This document shows positions 37,140-46,076 of a stretch of DNA of 64,000 nt, piece by piece. The stretch spans positions 248,001 to 312,000 of the forward strand of contig NC_008228.1 of NCBI RefSeq assembly GCF_000014225.1, written 5' to 3'. The first letter of the stretch is position 1. Every line of letters starts with the position of its first letter. Both the position numbers and the translations under genes were made by a program. The DNA comes from Paraglaciecola sp. T6c (GTDB taxonomy: Bacteria > Pseudomonadota > Gammaproteobacteria > Enterobacterales > Alteromonadaceae). The notes under the pieces are model-generated. The model made no database searches, had not been told where the DNA came from, and worked only from the letters and a program-made list of their open reading frames with translations.

Positions 37140-38486
37140 ATGCATCTACATATTTTAGGTATTTGCGGGACGTTTATGGGCGGCATTGCGGCAATAGCTA
37201 AAGCGATGGGTCATAAGGTTACCGGTTCTGATAATAATGTTTACCCGCCAATGAGTACGCAGCTCGAGGCACTAGGCATTGAGCTAACCCAAGGTTTCGG
37301 TGAAGACCAGTTTGATCCACAGCCTGACATGGTGGTGATCGGCAACGCGCTTTCTAGGGGCAATCTTGCAGTTGAATACGTACTCAACAGAGGAATTCCC
37401 TATACTAGTGGCCCGCAATGGTTATTGGAAAATGTTCTTAAAGACCGCTGGGTATTAGCGGTCTCAGGTACCCATGGCAAAACCAGCACATCAAGTATGT
37501 TGGCGTGGATATTAGAATCTGCGGGAATGTCACCTGGTTTTTTGATTGGTGGTATTCCACAGAATTTTGATATTTCTGCTCGTTTGGGTGAAACGCCGTT
37601 TTTTGTTATCGAAGCAGATGAATACGACAGTGCCTTTTTCGATAAACGTTCGAAGTTTGTTCACTATCGTCCTCGTACGCTAGTGATTAACAATATCGAG
37701 TTCGACCACGCTGATATATTTGATAGCATCGCAGATATTCAAAAGCAGTTTCATCATCTTATCCGAATGATACCCGGAAACGGATTGGTGATTGCGCCAA
37801 AGACAGATAACCAGATTACACAAGTGCTAGATAAAGGTTGTTGGTCGCCAGTGCAATTTGTGGGTAGCGATTGGAAAGCAGAAAACGGCTCTGCAGATGG
37901 CGGTGAGTTTGATGTGATCTATAAGGGTAAGTCCTTTGGTAGGGTGAAATGGTCGCTGTTAGGCCTGCACAATGTACAAAATGCCATGATGGCCATTATT
38001 GCTGCTCGTCACGCAGGTGTGTTACCTGAAGTGGCTATTGAGGCGTTAGGCAGTTTTGTGAATGCCAAACGACGTATGGAGATATTAGGCACTGTCAATG
38101 GCATCACGGTGTACGATGATTTCGCACATCATCCCACCGCTATTGCTACAACCCTGGAAGGACTGCGAGCAAAAGTAGGCGATGCCCGTATTTTAGCGGT
38201 GCTTGAGCCTCGCTCAAACACAATGAAGATGGGTGTACATAAGCAAACACTCGCGAAGTCTTGGTCTGCGGCGGACCAAGTTTTCATTTATGAGCCAAGT
38301 AACCTTAGTTGGTCAATGGATGCGCTATTGGCGCAAAGTGAGGTAACGGCATCACTGCACAATGACTTGAACATATTAGAAAAGTCTATTTTGTCTTACG
38401 TTCAGCCTGGCGATCACGTGTTGATTATGAGTAATGGTGGATTTGGTGGTATACACCAGCGGCTATTACAAAAACTGTCACAGTAG
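37140..38486 (+). CDS. mpl: UDP-MurNAc:L-Ala-D-Glu-mDAP ligase (murein tripeptide recycling)
   Basis: Mpl reattaches recycled murein tripeptide to UDP-MurNAc, feeding the cell-wall pathway. The 448-residue Mur-ligase fold is complete: N-terminal Rossmann part (HILGICGTFMGGIA), ATP P-loop GTHGKTS at 110-116, central DEYDSAFFDKR segment and C-terminal EPRSNTMKMG. It is divergent from fbp over 225 bases. Cytoplasmic. Length is as expected. Confidence 0.96.
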   Translation: MHLHILGICGTFMGGIAAIAKAMGHKVTGSDNNVYPPMSTQLEALGIELTQGFGEDQFDPQPDMVVIGNALSRGNLAVEYVLNRGIPYTSGPQWLLENVLKDRWVLAVSGTHGKTSTSSMLAWILESAGMSPGFLIGGIPQNFDISARLGETPFFVIEADEYDSAFFDKRSKFVHYRPRTLVINNIEFDHADIFDSIADIQKQFHHLIRMIPGNGLVIAPKTDNQITQVLDKGCWSPVQFVGSDWKAENGSADGGEFDVIYKGKSFGRVKWSLLGLHNVQNAMMAIIAARHAGVLPEVAIEALGSFVNAKRRMEILGTVNGITVYDDFAHHPTAIATTLEGLRAKVGDARILAVLEPRSNTMKMGVHKQTLAKSWSAADQVFIYEPSNLSWSMDALLAQSEVTASLHNDLNILEKSILSYVQPGDHVLIMSNGGFGGIHQRLLQKLSQ

Positions 38487-38545
38487 AAGTACACAATTAT
38501 TAATACTCTGTCTTCGTATAAGTAAAATTTTAGGACTTTTCATTC

Positions 38546-39316
38546 ATGTATAAATTTATAGTTGGCCTTCTTATGGCTTCGTTCAGCGTCAATGTGTTGG
38601 CTTGGGGGCAAATAGGACATCGAGTAACAGGTGCAATTGCGCAGCAACATCTCACGCCACAGGCTCAAGCGGCTATCAGTGCTTTGCTACCAACTGAAGA
38701 CTTGGCCGAAGCCTCGACTTACCCCGATGAAATGCGCTCAAGCCCAGATGATTTTTGGCAGAAAAAAGCAGGTCCGTTTCACTATGTGACTATTCCTAAA
38801 GGTCAGACTTATGCAGATGTCGGTGCACCTGAGCAGGGGGATGGCGTATCGGCTTTAAAAATGTTTACGGCAAATTTAACCAGCAGCCAGACCAGCAAAG
38901 CAGAAAAGCAACTCGCACTACGCTTTATCGTGCATATAATCGGAGATTTGCATCAGCCTTTGCATGCTGGAAATGGCACTGACCGTGGCGGTAATGATTT
39001 TAAAGTGAACTTTTTTTGGCAGGATTCTAACTTGCACAGAGTGTGGGATAGTGAGCTTCTTGATCAGCGTCAGCTTTCTTATACCGAGTGGACAGCAATA
39101 TTGAATCGCAAAATTAGCGCGCAGGATATAAATGACTGGAACACAACTGATCCTAAAGTTTGGATAGCAGAAAGTGTGAAAATTCGCGACGAGATTTACC
39201 CTTCGCAAGAAACGATATCTTGGGATTACTTATACCATCATTTACCGCAAGCGAAGCAGCGCCTAAAAATGGCAGGTATTCGAATTGCTGCTTATTTGAA
39301 TGAGATTTATAAATAA
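38546..39316 (+). CDS. Secreted S1/P1-type zinc nuclease
   Basis: A 256-residue zinc-dependent nuclease of the S1/P1 family, cleaving single-stranded nucleic acids with 3'-nucleotidase activity. A signal peptide ends at Ala19 and the mature enzyme begins with Trp20, the usual N-terminal metal ligand; other ligands appear in IGHRVTG, FHYVTIP, HIIGDLHQPLHAG and LHRVWDS. Likely released to the medium or periplasm for phosphorus or nucleoside scavenging, possibly through the type II system encoded nearby. It is followed by a bidirectional terminator shared with hemE. Confidence 0.9.
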   Translation: MYKFIVGLLMASFSVNVLAWGQIGHRVTGAIAQQHLTPQAQAAISALLPTEDLAEASTYPDEMRSSPDDFWQKKAGPFHYVTIPKGQTYADVGAPEQGDGVSALKMFTANLTSSQTSKAEKQLALRFIVHIIGDLHQPLHAGNGTDRGGNDFKVNFFWQDSNLHRVWDSELLDQRQLSYTEWTAILNRKISAQDINDWNTTDPKVWIAESVKIRDEIYPSQETISWDYLYHHLPQAKQRLKMAGIRIAAYLNEIYK

Positions 39317-39338
39317 ATATTGGCCAATAGCAGATAGC

Positions 39339-39366
39339 AAAAAGGCAGCGAATTCGCTGCCTTTTT
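39339..39366. terminator. Bidirectional terminator between nuclease gene and hemE
   Basis: AAAAAGGCAGCG and CGCTGCCTTTTT form a 12-bp perfect stem with an AATT loop. A-run and T-run on both sides allow function on both strands. Confidence 0.93.
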
Positions 39367-39390
39367 ATTAGATGTACTGGTAACTAATGT

Positions 39391-40458
39391 TTAGCCTTTG
39401 TGATACTGAGCACTGTATTTATGCACTGCGTCGACAAATACTTTAGCGTTTTCGGGGGGAACATCTAAATGAATGCCGTGCCCTAAATTAAACACGTGCC
39501 CTGGGCCTTCACCGAATCCTGCTAGTATTTTCTGTACTTCTTGCTCTATCCGCTCTGGTGCGGCATAAAGCATGGATGGGTCCATATTACCTTGTAAAGC
39601 AACCTTATCACCCACGCGGGCTTTAGCGTTGTCGATATCGATAGTCCAATCTAAGCCTACTCCATCACAACCCGTCGCGGCTATGGACTCTAACCACATA
39701 CCAGCGTTTTTGGTGAATAAGGTGACAGGTACTTTACGCCCATCATTTTCACGGGTTAACCCATCAACAATTTTATGCATATATTGCAGTGAAAAGTCTT
39801 GATAGTCGCGAGGCGATAATACACCGCCCCAAGTATCAAACACCATGACGGATTGAGCGCCAGCATCGATTTGAGCATTAAGATATAAAATGACAGAGTC
39901 AGCGAGTTTATCGAGTAATAAATGCAGCGCTTGAGGATCGCTAAACGCCATCTTTTTAATCTTAGTAAACGCCTTGCTGGAACCGCCCTCAATCATGTAA
40001 GTGGCTAGCGTCCAGGGGCTGCCAGAGAAACCAATAAGTGGTACTTCACCTTGCAAGTTTTTACGAATGGTACGCACTGCATTCATCACATATTGCAGTT
40101 CTTGCTCAGGATCCGGTGCGGGTAGATTTTGGATGTCCGCCATAGATGTAATTGGTTTAGAGAATTTCGGGCCTTCCCCTTGCTCGAAATACAATCCTAA
40201 GCCCATTGCATCTGGGATAGTGAGTATGTCAGAAAACAGTATAGCGGCGTCTAAATCAAAGCGACGAAGAGGTTGTAGCGTCACCTCGCATGCCAACTCT
40301 GCATTTTTACACAATGACATGAAATCACCGGCTTGCGCGCGCGTTGCTTTATACTCAGGCAAATAACGGCCTGCTTGGCGCATCATCCACACAGGGGTGA
40401 CATCGACTGGTTGGCGAAGTAAAGCGCGTAGATAACGATCGTTTTTTAACGAATTCAT
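39391..40458 (-). CDS. hemE: Uroporphyrinogen decarboxylase
   Basis: HemE removes four carboxyl groups from uroporphyrinogen III to give coproporphyrinogen III in haem synthesis. The 355-residue protein begins with the signature [15 protein letters not shown]; the catalytic Asp in the ILFSDIL segment and the conserved [13 protein letters not shown] and [17 protein letters not shown] segments are intact. GAGGAAATTC precedes the ATG. It follows nudC on the same strand, the order also found in enterobacteria, but 251 bases apart with an opposite-strand RNA-like element between. Confidence 0.97.
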   Translation of the reverse strand: MNSLKNDRYLRALLRQPVDVTPVWMMRQAGRYLPEYKATRAQAGDFMSLCKNAELACEVTLQPLRRFDLDAAILFSDILTIPDAMGLGLYFEQGEGPKFSKPITSMADIQNLPAPDPEQELQYVMNAVRTIRKNLQGEVPLIGFSGSPWTLATYMIEGGSSKAFTKIKKMAFSDPQALHLLLDKLADSVILYLNAQIDAGAQSVMVFDTWGGVLSPRDYQDFSLQYMHKIVDGLTRENDGRKVPVTLFTKNAGMWLESIAATGCDGVGLDWTIDIDNAKARVGDKVALQGNMDPSMLYAAPERIEQEVQKILAGFGEGPGHVFNLGHGIHLDVPPENAKVFVDAVHKYSAQYHKG

Positions 40459-40572
40459 GAATTTCCTCTATACATCTGTGAAAGTAGTGCGCCAGTCCTA
40501 GGCCAAAAAAGCCGACATTGTACCCTGTTAATCTTAAGGTAGAAGCGAAATCAACCTAAATTTTGTAAAAAC

Positions 40573-40602
40573 TTGCAACATAACCAGAAACTCTGTTATA
40601 AC
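40573..40602 (+). promoter_or_regulatory. Plus-strand promoter of a candidate small RNA
   Basis: TTGCAA (40573-40578) and TATAAC (40597-40602) are 18 bases apart. The -10 has five of six consensus bases. No protein-coding gene on this strand follows; the transcript would end at the terminator at 40669-40693. Confidence 0.5.
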
Positions 40603-40608
40603 AATGTT

Positions 40609-40695
40609 GCGAAAGCAAACTAACAATAAGAAGCTCGAAAAAACGAGACTTAGACGCTAAAATATTCGAACCCCACTCAAAGTGGGGTTTTTTAT
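40609..40695 (+). ncRNA. Candidate small RNA between hemE and nudC
   Basis: This plus-strand segment has its own promoter upstream and ends in a strong intrinsic terminator, while both flanking genes are on the minus strand. Predicted length about 87 bases, start position estimated 7 bases after the -10. Three stem-loops can be drawn: TTGC-GAAA-GCAA near the 5' end with a GNRA loop, CTCG-AAAAAA-CGAG at 40634-40647, and the terminator. No ORF of useful length is present. I do not recognise it as a known RNA family; it could also be an antisense leader acting on hemE or nudC mRNA. Confidence 0.5.
40669..40693 (+). terminator. Intrinsic terminator on the plus strand, no upstream gene
   Basis: AACCCCACT and AGTGGGGTT form a 9-bp stem with a CAA loop followed by six T. 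On the minus strand no T-run follows, so it is a plus-strand terminator even though the nearest genes are on the minus strand. Confidence 0.9.
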
Positions 40696-40709
40696 GCTTG
40701 GTGTTTTTT

Positions 40710-41525
40710 TCAGTTTTGGCAAATTTCTTCAATCGTGCGTTCGATTAATTGCCCGGCAATAGAAAACTTCGGTGGTATATTTGGCAACTCGTCAAACTTA
40801 AACCAGTGGGCTTCGATGATCTCGTGCCCATCCACATTGATATCGCCGCTATCAAAGTCTGCTAAGAAGCCGACCATCAATGAATGTGGAAAAGGCCAAG
40901 GTTGGCTAGACATGTATCTGATATTTTTGATCGCGACACCCACTTCTTCAAATACTTCCCTGTGAACAGCGTCCTCTAAGGTTTCTCCGCTTTCAACAAA
41001 ACCAGCCAATGTTGAAAACATATTGCGCTCTTTCTGGGGTTTGCCTTGTGCTAGTAGAATTTTGTCTTCATGGCGAATAGCAACAATAATGCAGGGCGAT
41101 ATTCTTGGATAACATCTGTGATGACAGCGATGACAGTGCATGGCCATTTCCCAATCTATTTTCTGCATGGTAGAGCCACATTGGCCGCAAAACCTATGAG
41201 TACGCAAAAATAGAGCAACTTGCCAAGCTCTGGCTGCCACAGAAAATATATCCATTTCATCATGAAGCAATAACGATCTGAGGTGACTTAGTTGTAATCC
41301 CGCTTGTTCGATGAGTTCATTGCCCATATCGACGAGATAGCAAACTTGTCCATTATGCTCCCCTACCTGCACAACTTGCTCTTCATATGCGTGAGCAAAT
41401 TCTAGCTTTTTCCATGTTTCGATAATTGGACCAGGCTGCTTTGTAGGCACTAACAGTTTTTCGGCGCTGAAAATAAACCAGATGCTTGGGGTATCAACAT
41501 TAATGTTTACATTTTGTTTGATCAT
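40710..41525 (-). CDS. nudC: NADH pyrophosphatase / NAD-RNA decapping hydrolase
   Basis: NudC, 271 residues, cleaves NADH and removes NAD caps from RNA. The zinc ribbon has Cys113-X2-Cys116 and Cys131-X2-Cys134; the Nudix box GFVESGETLEDAVHREVFEEVG starts near residue 175, and SQPWPFPHS at 207-215 is the NudC-specific signature. Upstream neighbour is zur, divergent, and downstream hemE, with the candidate small RNA on the other strand between them. All catalytic residues are intact. Confidence 0.95.
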   Translation of the reverse strand: MIKQNVNINVDTPSIWFIFSAEKLLVPTKQPGPIIETWKKLEFAHAYEEQVVQVGEHNGQVCYLVDMGNELIEQAGLQLSHLRSLLLHDEMDIFSVAARAWQVALFLRTHRFCGQCGSTMQKIDWEMAMHCHRCHHRCYPRISPCIIVAIRHEDKILLAQGKPQKERNMFSTLAGFVESGETLEDAVHREVFEEVGVAIKNIRYMSSQPWPFPHSLMVGFLADFDSGDINVDGHEIIEAHWFKFDELPNIPPKFSIAGQLIERTIEEICQN

Positions 41526-41859
41526 AGATTTTTACCACTTATTCATCGGCACTAAAATGATACTGCTACCTACACGATGAACGTTTTTGTAGGAGAGAAT
41601 GCAAGAATGACATCTTAGCGATTTATCATTTTGCGCCTAAAACGGATTGGTTCAGCTTTCGTTAAGAAATGCTTGTCCACAATGATACTCATTATGCGTA
41701 CTAATTCCTCAACTTTATGAAGTAAATCAAGCTACTATTCATACAAACCCTATTAGATGAGTGATATACTTCGCTAAAATAATCAGATAACTCTGATTGA
41801 GCGCTATTCTTTTACGTTTAAAGGACAGCTTGATTAACTGGAAGGCCTGCAGCATAAAG
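41526..41859. other. Divergent nudC / zur control region with Fur-box-like site
   Basis: A 334-base gap between divergent nudC and zur. It includes a 19-base sequence strongly resembling a Fur box (41678-41696, 15 of 19 positions) about 163 bases upstream of zur. The right part is AT-rich, with TATAC-type -10 candidates. No gene seen. The reading of zur could start as early as 41797 in frame. Confidence 0.45.
41678..41696. promoter_or_regulatory. Fur/Zur-box-like palindrome
   Basis: The 19 bases with core AATGATACTCATTAT match the classical Fur box GATAATGATAATCATTATC at 15 of 19 positions, including both inner half-sites AATGA and TCATT. As the adjacent gene encodes a Fur-family zinc regulator, the binder could be Fur or Zur; cannot be decided by eye. 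Confidence 0.5.
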
Positions 41860-42291
41860 ATGAGTATTGGATCGCAAGTAGAAAAAGCACGTCAATATTG
41901 TGAGCAAAAAGGTGCACGTTTTACCCATTTAAGAGAAACAGTGTACGCCCTGTTGTTAGAAAAAGAAGGGGCTGTTGGCGCCTATGACTTGCTTGATACA
42001 TTGAAAGAAACGGAAACGAATGCCAAGCCTGCGACTGTTTACCGTACTTTAGATTTTTTGCTTGAGTTCGGTCTGATCCACCGATTGGAGTCGACCAACG
42101 CATTTGTTGCTTGCCATCATTTTGGTTGTAGCCATCCAGTGCAGTTTTTAATCTGTGACAATTGTGGTTTGGTTAAAGAAATTCAGTCTGAAGGGTTGCA
42201 AGATACCTTAGTCAAGCATGCTGAGTCCCATGGGTTTAAGGTTTCAAAACAAACTATTGAGGCGCATGGTTTGTGTACAGCATGCCAATAA
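41860..42291 (+). CDS. zur: Zinc uptake regulator, Fur family (Zur)
   Basis: A 143-residue Fur-family repressor with the N-terminal winged helix (ARQYCEQKGARFTHLRETVY, then KPATVYRTLDFL recognition helix) and metal ligands: structural zinc Cys99-X2-Cys102 and Cys139-X2-Cys142, plus sensory Cys85/His86/His87. The CDNC and HGLCTAC pairs and the absence of a Fur-type HHDH motif favour Zur. I use the ATG at 41860; an upstream in-frame ATG at 41797 adds residues without similarity. Expected to repress zinc uptake genes, none of which is in the window. A Fur-like box lies upstream. Confidence 0.88.
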   Translation: MSIGSQVEKARQYCEQKGARFTHLRETVYALLLEKEGAVGAYDLLDTLKETETNAKPATVYRTLDFLLEFGLIHRLESTNAFVACHHFGCSHPVQFLICDNCGLVKEIQSEGLQDTLVKHAESHGFKVSKQTIEAHGLCTACQ

Positions 42292-42331
42292 TGTTCAAGG
42301 CAGTGCAGATACTTAGTAATCAACAGGAAGT

Positions 42332-42805
42332 ATGGCAAAAATGAATGCAGAGTTTATAAATCCGTTCATTGCCGCTTTACGCAACGTTCTCAGTACCATG
42401 GCGCAATTAGAGTTGGTGCCAGGCAAGCCACAGAAGAAAACGGATTCTGCGGCGAAAGGTGATGTGTCAGGTTTAATTGGTATGGTTGGTGACGATGTAA
42501 AAGGGTCACTGTCAATTACTTTTGAAACCAGCATTGCGCTTAAAGTTATGCATAATATGCTCGGAGAGCAACTAGAATCGGTCAATGAAGACGTGGCCGA
42601 TATGGTTGGTGAAATCACCAATATGATTTGTGGTGGTGCAAAAAACGAATTAGCTAAACTTGGTTACAATTTTGGTATGGCAACACCGGTTGTAGTTTTC
42701 GGTAAAAATCATACACTAAGTCACACGGCATCTGGTCGTAAATTGATCATGCCATTCGCTAATGAACACGGCAAAGTGTATTTAGAGATGTGTTTTGACA
42801 AATAG
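42332..42805 (+). CDS. CheX-like chemotaxis phosphatase family protein
   Basis: A 157-residue CheC/CheX-type protein: the EXXN catalytic motif is Glu94-X2-Asn97 in [15 protein letters not shown], and the N-terminal half has the [18 protein letters not shown] beta-sheet of CheX. CheX proteins dephosphorylate CheY-type receivers; no chemotaxis gene is near. It lies between zur and yjbQ and overlaps the latter by 11 bases, so the two are co-translated. Partner receiver unknown. Confidence 0.85.
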   Translation: MAKMNAEFINPFIAALRNVLSTMAQLELVPGKPQKKTDSAAKGDVSGLIGMVGDDVKGSLSITFETSIALKVMHNMLGEQLESVNEDVADMVGEITNMICGGAKNELAKLGYNFGMATPVVVFGKNHTLSHTASGRKLIMPFANEHGKVYLEMCFDK

Positions 42806-43232
42806 TTTACCGATTTGGCAACAATTTCAGTTAAGCCTTCGTGCTAAACCTAGAGGATTTCATCTCATCACAGATGAAATAGGGAAGCAGTTAGAAGTTT
42901 TAACGACGGTAAATATTGGCATTCTGCATCTGTTTATTCAGCATACAAGTGCCAGTTTGACGATTAATGAAAATGCAGACCCAACAGTCAGGTCAGACCT
43001 AGAGAGTCACATTAATCAAGCTATTCCAGAGAATGCGGCATATTACCTGCATAACTATGAAGGTTCGGATGATATGCCAGCACATATTAAAGCCAGTGTA
43101 TTTGGTAGCAACATTACCATTCCTATACAAAACGGAAGGTTAGCACTGGGTACATGGCAAGGAATATATTTGGGAGAGCATAGAAATCATGGTGGTGAGC
43201 GTAGCGTGATTGCAACAATTACCGGCCAATAA
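42795..43232 (+). CDS. yjbQ: YjbQ / UPF0047 family protein
   Basis: A 145-residue member of the UPF0047 family, related to a secondary thiamine-phosphate synthase activity reported for YjbQ. Signature segments: [32 protein letters not shown] and [13 protein letters not shown], ending with the conserved [12 protein letters not shown]. The start is a TTG at 42795 inside the CheX-like gene; the ATT-TGG that follows would give a shorter N-terminus similar to E. coli YjbQ, so the start is not certain. Cytoplasmic. Confidence 0.88.
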   Translation: MTNSLPIWQQFQLSLRAKPRGFHLITDEIGKQLEVLTTVNIGILHLFIQHTSASLTINENADPTVRSDLESHINQAIPENAAYYLHNYEGSDDMPAHIKASVFGSNITIPIQNGRLALGTWQGIYLGEHRNHGGERSVIATITGQ

Positions 43233-43320
43233 ATATTTTACACACTGAATCAGAATATATATCGACGTTAAGTCGGTCGTTATATCGAATGATTAACACA
43301 TTACATTAAGGACGTTTATT

Positions 43321-44427
43321 ATGAAAAAAACCATGACAGCCATGGGTATCTTACTTGCTTTTACCAGTGGCGCTTTCGCACAATCTGCGCCGGTAGGCGA
43401 CAAATGGGTAGGTGGTTTCGGTGAATATTATAAAACTGATGGTGAGCTAGATGGCGCGCCTACATTTTATGATGACGGTGTTGGCTTTGGTGCCGAGCTA
43501 GGCTTTCGCTTCAAGCCTCAGTGGGCTGCAAGATTAGAATGGTCACACTTAAACATTGACCAAACTAATGGCCTAGGCGACGAGTCTGGTAACCGCTTTG
43601 GTGTCGACGCCATGTACTTTTTACCTGACGACTTAATGTATGTGTTCGCAGGTGTCAAACACCTTGATTTAGCTGATAGTTCTCGCTTAGCTAATGTTGG
43701 TATTGGTAAGCACTGGGCTATCAATGACAAATGGCGTGTTATTACCGAAATCGCTGCGTATCACGATTTCGGTGAAGCATACAATGACGTAAGCGCAAAA
43801 ATTGGTTTGGCATATAGCTTCGGTACAACATCTACTCCAGTGACTCGCGATTCTGATAACGACGGCGTAAACAACAGCATGGACAAATGTCCTGGTACTG
43901 CACCTGGCGTTAAAGTTGACGCTATGGGCTGTGCACTTGCTGCTGCAATGACTGAATCTGATTCAGACAACGATGGCGTTGTAGATAGCAAAGATAAGTG
44001 TGCAAACACGCCTTCAACAGACCAAGTAGATGCAACGGGGTGTAGCATTTTTACTGAAGTTGAAGTTGAAGAAACCTTACGCATTTTGTTCGCTAACAAC
44101 AGTGCAGAAATTGCAAACCGTGCGAACAGCGACATCCGTGACTTCGCAGCATTCATGAAGCGCTTCCCTTCAACTGATACTGTAATCGAAGGTTACGCGT
44201 CAGCTCCTGGTGAAAGCGACTACAACCAGTGGTTGTCTGAAGAGCGTGCGAAAGCGGTACGTATGGTATTGATTGAAGATTACGACATCAAACCTGCTCG
44301 CATCACAGCGGTTGGTTTCGGTGAAAGCAAATTGCTTGACGCACCTACAGCTAAAGAAGCTAACAAAATTAACCGTCGCATCGTAGCGCGCGTTAGTGCT
44401 TCTAAGCGCGAGAAACTAACTAAGTAA
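43321..44427 (+). CDS. OmpA-family outer-membrane protein with thrombospondin type 3 repeats
   Basis: A 368-residue OmpA-like protein: signal peptide of about 20 residues ending in AFAQS, an eight-strand N-terminal beta-barrel of about 150 residues, two calcium-binding TSP3-type repeats (DSDNDGVNNSMDKC and DSDNDGVVDSKDKC) and a C-terminal peptidoglycan-binding OmpA domain (EETLRILFANNSAEI ... VGFGESKL ... NRRIVARV). It anchors the outer membrane to the wall; may also act as a porin. Two terminal Cys-containing repeat loops can form disulfides. Strong bidirectional terminator follows. Confidence 0.93.
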   Translation: MKKTMTAMGILLAFTSGAFAQSAPVGDKWVGGFGEYYKTDGELDGAPTFYDDGVGFGAELGFRFKPQWAARLEWSHLNIDQTNGLGDESGNRFGVDAMYFLPDDLMYVFAGVKHLDLADSSRLANVGIGKHWAINDKWRVITEIAAYHDFGEAYNDVSAKIGLAYSFGTTSTPVTRDSDNDGVNNSMDKCPGTAPGVKVDAMGCALAAAMTESDSDNDGVVDSKDKCANTPSTDQVDATGCSIFTEVEVEETLRILFANNSAEIANRANSDIRDFAAFMKRFPSTDTVIEGYASAPGESDYNQWLSEERAKAVRMVLIEDYDIKPARITAVGFGESKLLDAPTAKEANKINRRIVARVSASKREKLTK

Positions 44428-44456
44428 TTAGTTCGTTCTATAAGCGTTTCGAGCAC

Positions 44457-44488
44457 AAAAAAAGGAGGTGATATTCACCTCCTTTTTT
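44457..44488. terminator. Bidirectional terminator between ompA-like gene and dnaB
   Basis: AAAAAAAGGAGGTGA and TCACCTCCTTTTTT form a long, perfectly paired stem (14 bp) with a TAT loop. T-runs on both strands. Confidence 0.93.
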
Positions 44489-44530
44489 ATGTCTGCGATT
44501 CAGTCGCATAGCTATATTGGATGCAGCAGA

Positions 44531-45967
44531 TTAATACTCGTCGTCCCTGGGCGGCCCAGCATAATTGTCAAATCGAGAAAACTGACCTTGGAAGGTAAGT
44601 CTTGATGTACCGATAGGGCCGTTACGCTGTTTACCAATAATGATCTCAGCCACGCCTTTGTCCTCACTGCCTTCGTTATACACTTCGTCTCGATAAATAA
44701 ACATGATCAAATCGGCATCTTGCTCAATAGACCCTGATTCCCTCAAATCCGAGTTAATGGGGCGTTTATCTGAACGCTGCTCTAGTCCACGGTTTAGCTG
44801 CGAAAGTGCAACGACCGGCACTTCGAGCTCTTTTGCTAGAGACTTTAACGAGCGAGAAATTTCGGCGATTTCTAAAGTACGGTTATCACTCAAGCCCGGC
44901 ACCTGCATCAATTGCAGGTAATCGATCATAATCAGGCTAATACCACCGCGATCGCGCGCCAATTTACGCGCACGCGTACGCACTTCCATTGGTGTCAGAC
45001 CGGATGAGTCATCGACGTATAAGTTATCTTTGTCTTTGAGCATGGCCATAGTGTTAGACATGCGGGCCCAATCTTCATCATCTAATTGAGCGGTACGAAT
45101 TTTGGTTTGATCTACGCGGCTCAGTGAGGCAAGCATACGCATCATGATCTGTTCGGCGGGCATCTCTAAGCTGAATACCAAAACTGGCTTTTCTTCCAAT
45201 AACATAGCGTTTTCACACAAGTTCATAGCGAACGTGGTTTTACCCATGGAAGGACGCGCGGCAACTATTATCAAATCTGAAGGTTGTAACCCACTGGTTT
45301 TCTTATCTAAATCAGTGTATCCGGTAGAGACACCAGTCACTTCTTTATTGTTTTTAACTAACTCTTCAAGGCGGTCAATGGTTTTTGTTAGTACGGACTC
45401 AATGCCTCGTGGACCTTCGTTTTTTGCGGTTCGCTTTTCCGCAATTTCAAAAACTCGACTTTCCGCCATATCGAGTAATTCGCCGCTATTTCGGCCTTCG
45501 GGATTATAACCAACATCGGCGATATCGTGAGCCACACCAATTAGCTCTCTAACGACGGCGCGCTCTTTTATAATATTGGCATAGGCCGTGACGTTAGCAG
45601 CACTTGGCGTATTTTTCGCTAACTCGCCTAAATAAGCGAAACCGCCTGCTTCTTCAAGCTCGTCTAGATTCTCTAAATCTTCTGAAACAGTGATTAAATC
45701 GATTGGATGGTTGTTTTTCAATAAGCGCAGAATCGCGCCATAAATGACCTGATGGGAGCGGTTGTAAAAGTCTTCCTCGGTGACAAGTTCAGCGACTTTA
45801 TCCCAGGAGTCAGGTGCGATCAACATACTGCCCAGCACAGATTGCTCTGCTTCAATGGAATGCGGAGGAACTTTAAGTTTTTCGACTTTTTGATCTTTAT
45901 TTTTTGCTGAAACGGCTTTCACAGAAGGTACATTTATCCTCAAGAACAGGTGGCTAGTATGCGCCAA
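44531..45967 (-). CDS. dnaB: Replicative DNA helicase DnaB
   Basis: DnaB is the hexameric 5'-3' helicase at the replication fork. The 478-residue protein has the N-terminal domain (LKVPPHSIEAEQSVLGSML), the linker, and the RecA-like C-terminal domain with Walker A ARPSMGKTT and the SLIMIDYLQL Walker B segment; the DnaB-specific SQLNRGLEQR and RDEVYNEGS segments are near the end. The translation start is unresolved: the frame opens at TTG 45967 (with AGGGG 4 bases upstream), a GTG at 45922 would match the usual N-terminus better, and no ATG fits. The alr gene that often follows dnaB is not here. Confidence 0.96.
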   Translation of the reverse strand: MAHTSHLFLRINVPSVKAVSAKNKDQKVEKLKVPPHSIEAEQSVLGSMLIAPDSWDKVAELVTEEDFYNRSHQVIYGAILRLLKNNHPIDLITVSEDLENLDELEEAGGFAYLGELAKNTPSAANVTAYANIIKERAVVRELIGVAHDIADVGYNPEGRNSGELLDMAESRVFEIAEKRTAKNEGPRGIESVLTKTIDRLEELVKNNKEVTGVSTGYTDLDKKTSGLQPSDLIIVAARPSMGKTTFAMNLCENAMLLEEKPVLVFSLEMPAEQIMMRMLASLSRVDQTKIRTAQLDDEDWARMSNTMAMLKDKDNLYVDDSSGLTPMEVRTRARKLARDRGGISLIMIDYLQLMQVPGLSDNRTLEIAEISRSLKSLAKELEVPVVALSQLNRGLEQRSDKRPINSDLRESGSIEQDADLIMFIYRDEVYNEGSEDKGVAEIIIGKQRNGPIGTSRLTFQGQFSRFDNYAGPPRDDEY

Positions 45968-46076
45968 ATTACCCCTGTTAGTAAAGGTAAGATAACGCGG
46001 TAAGGTATGTGGTTAACGATGAAAGTACGGTTATAAAAAAGTATTTTTGTTCGCCAAAGTATCGACTATTTTAGCA

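Noticed and set aside
43848-44046. Short repeats in the OmpA-like gene as a DNA repeat
   Set aside because: The two DSDNDGV repeats are protein-level TSP3 repeats in a coding region, not a separate DNA element.
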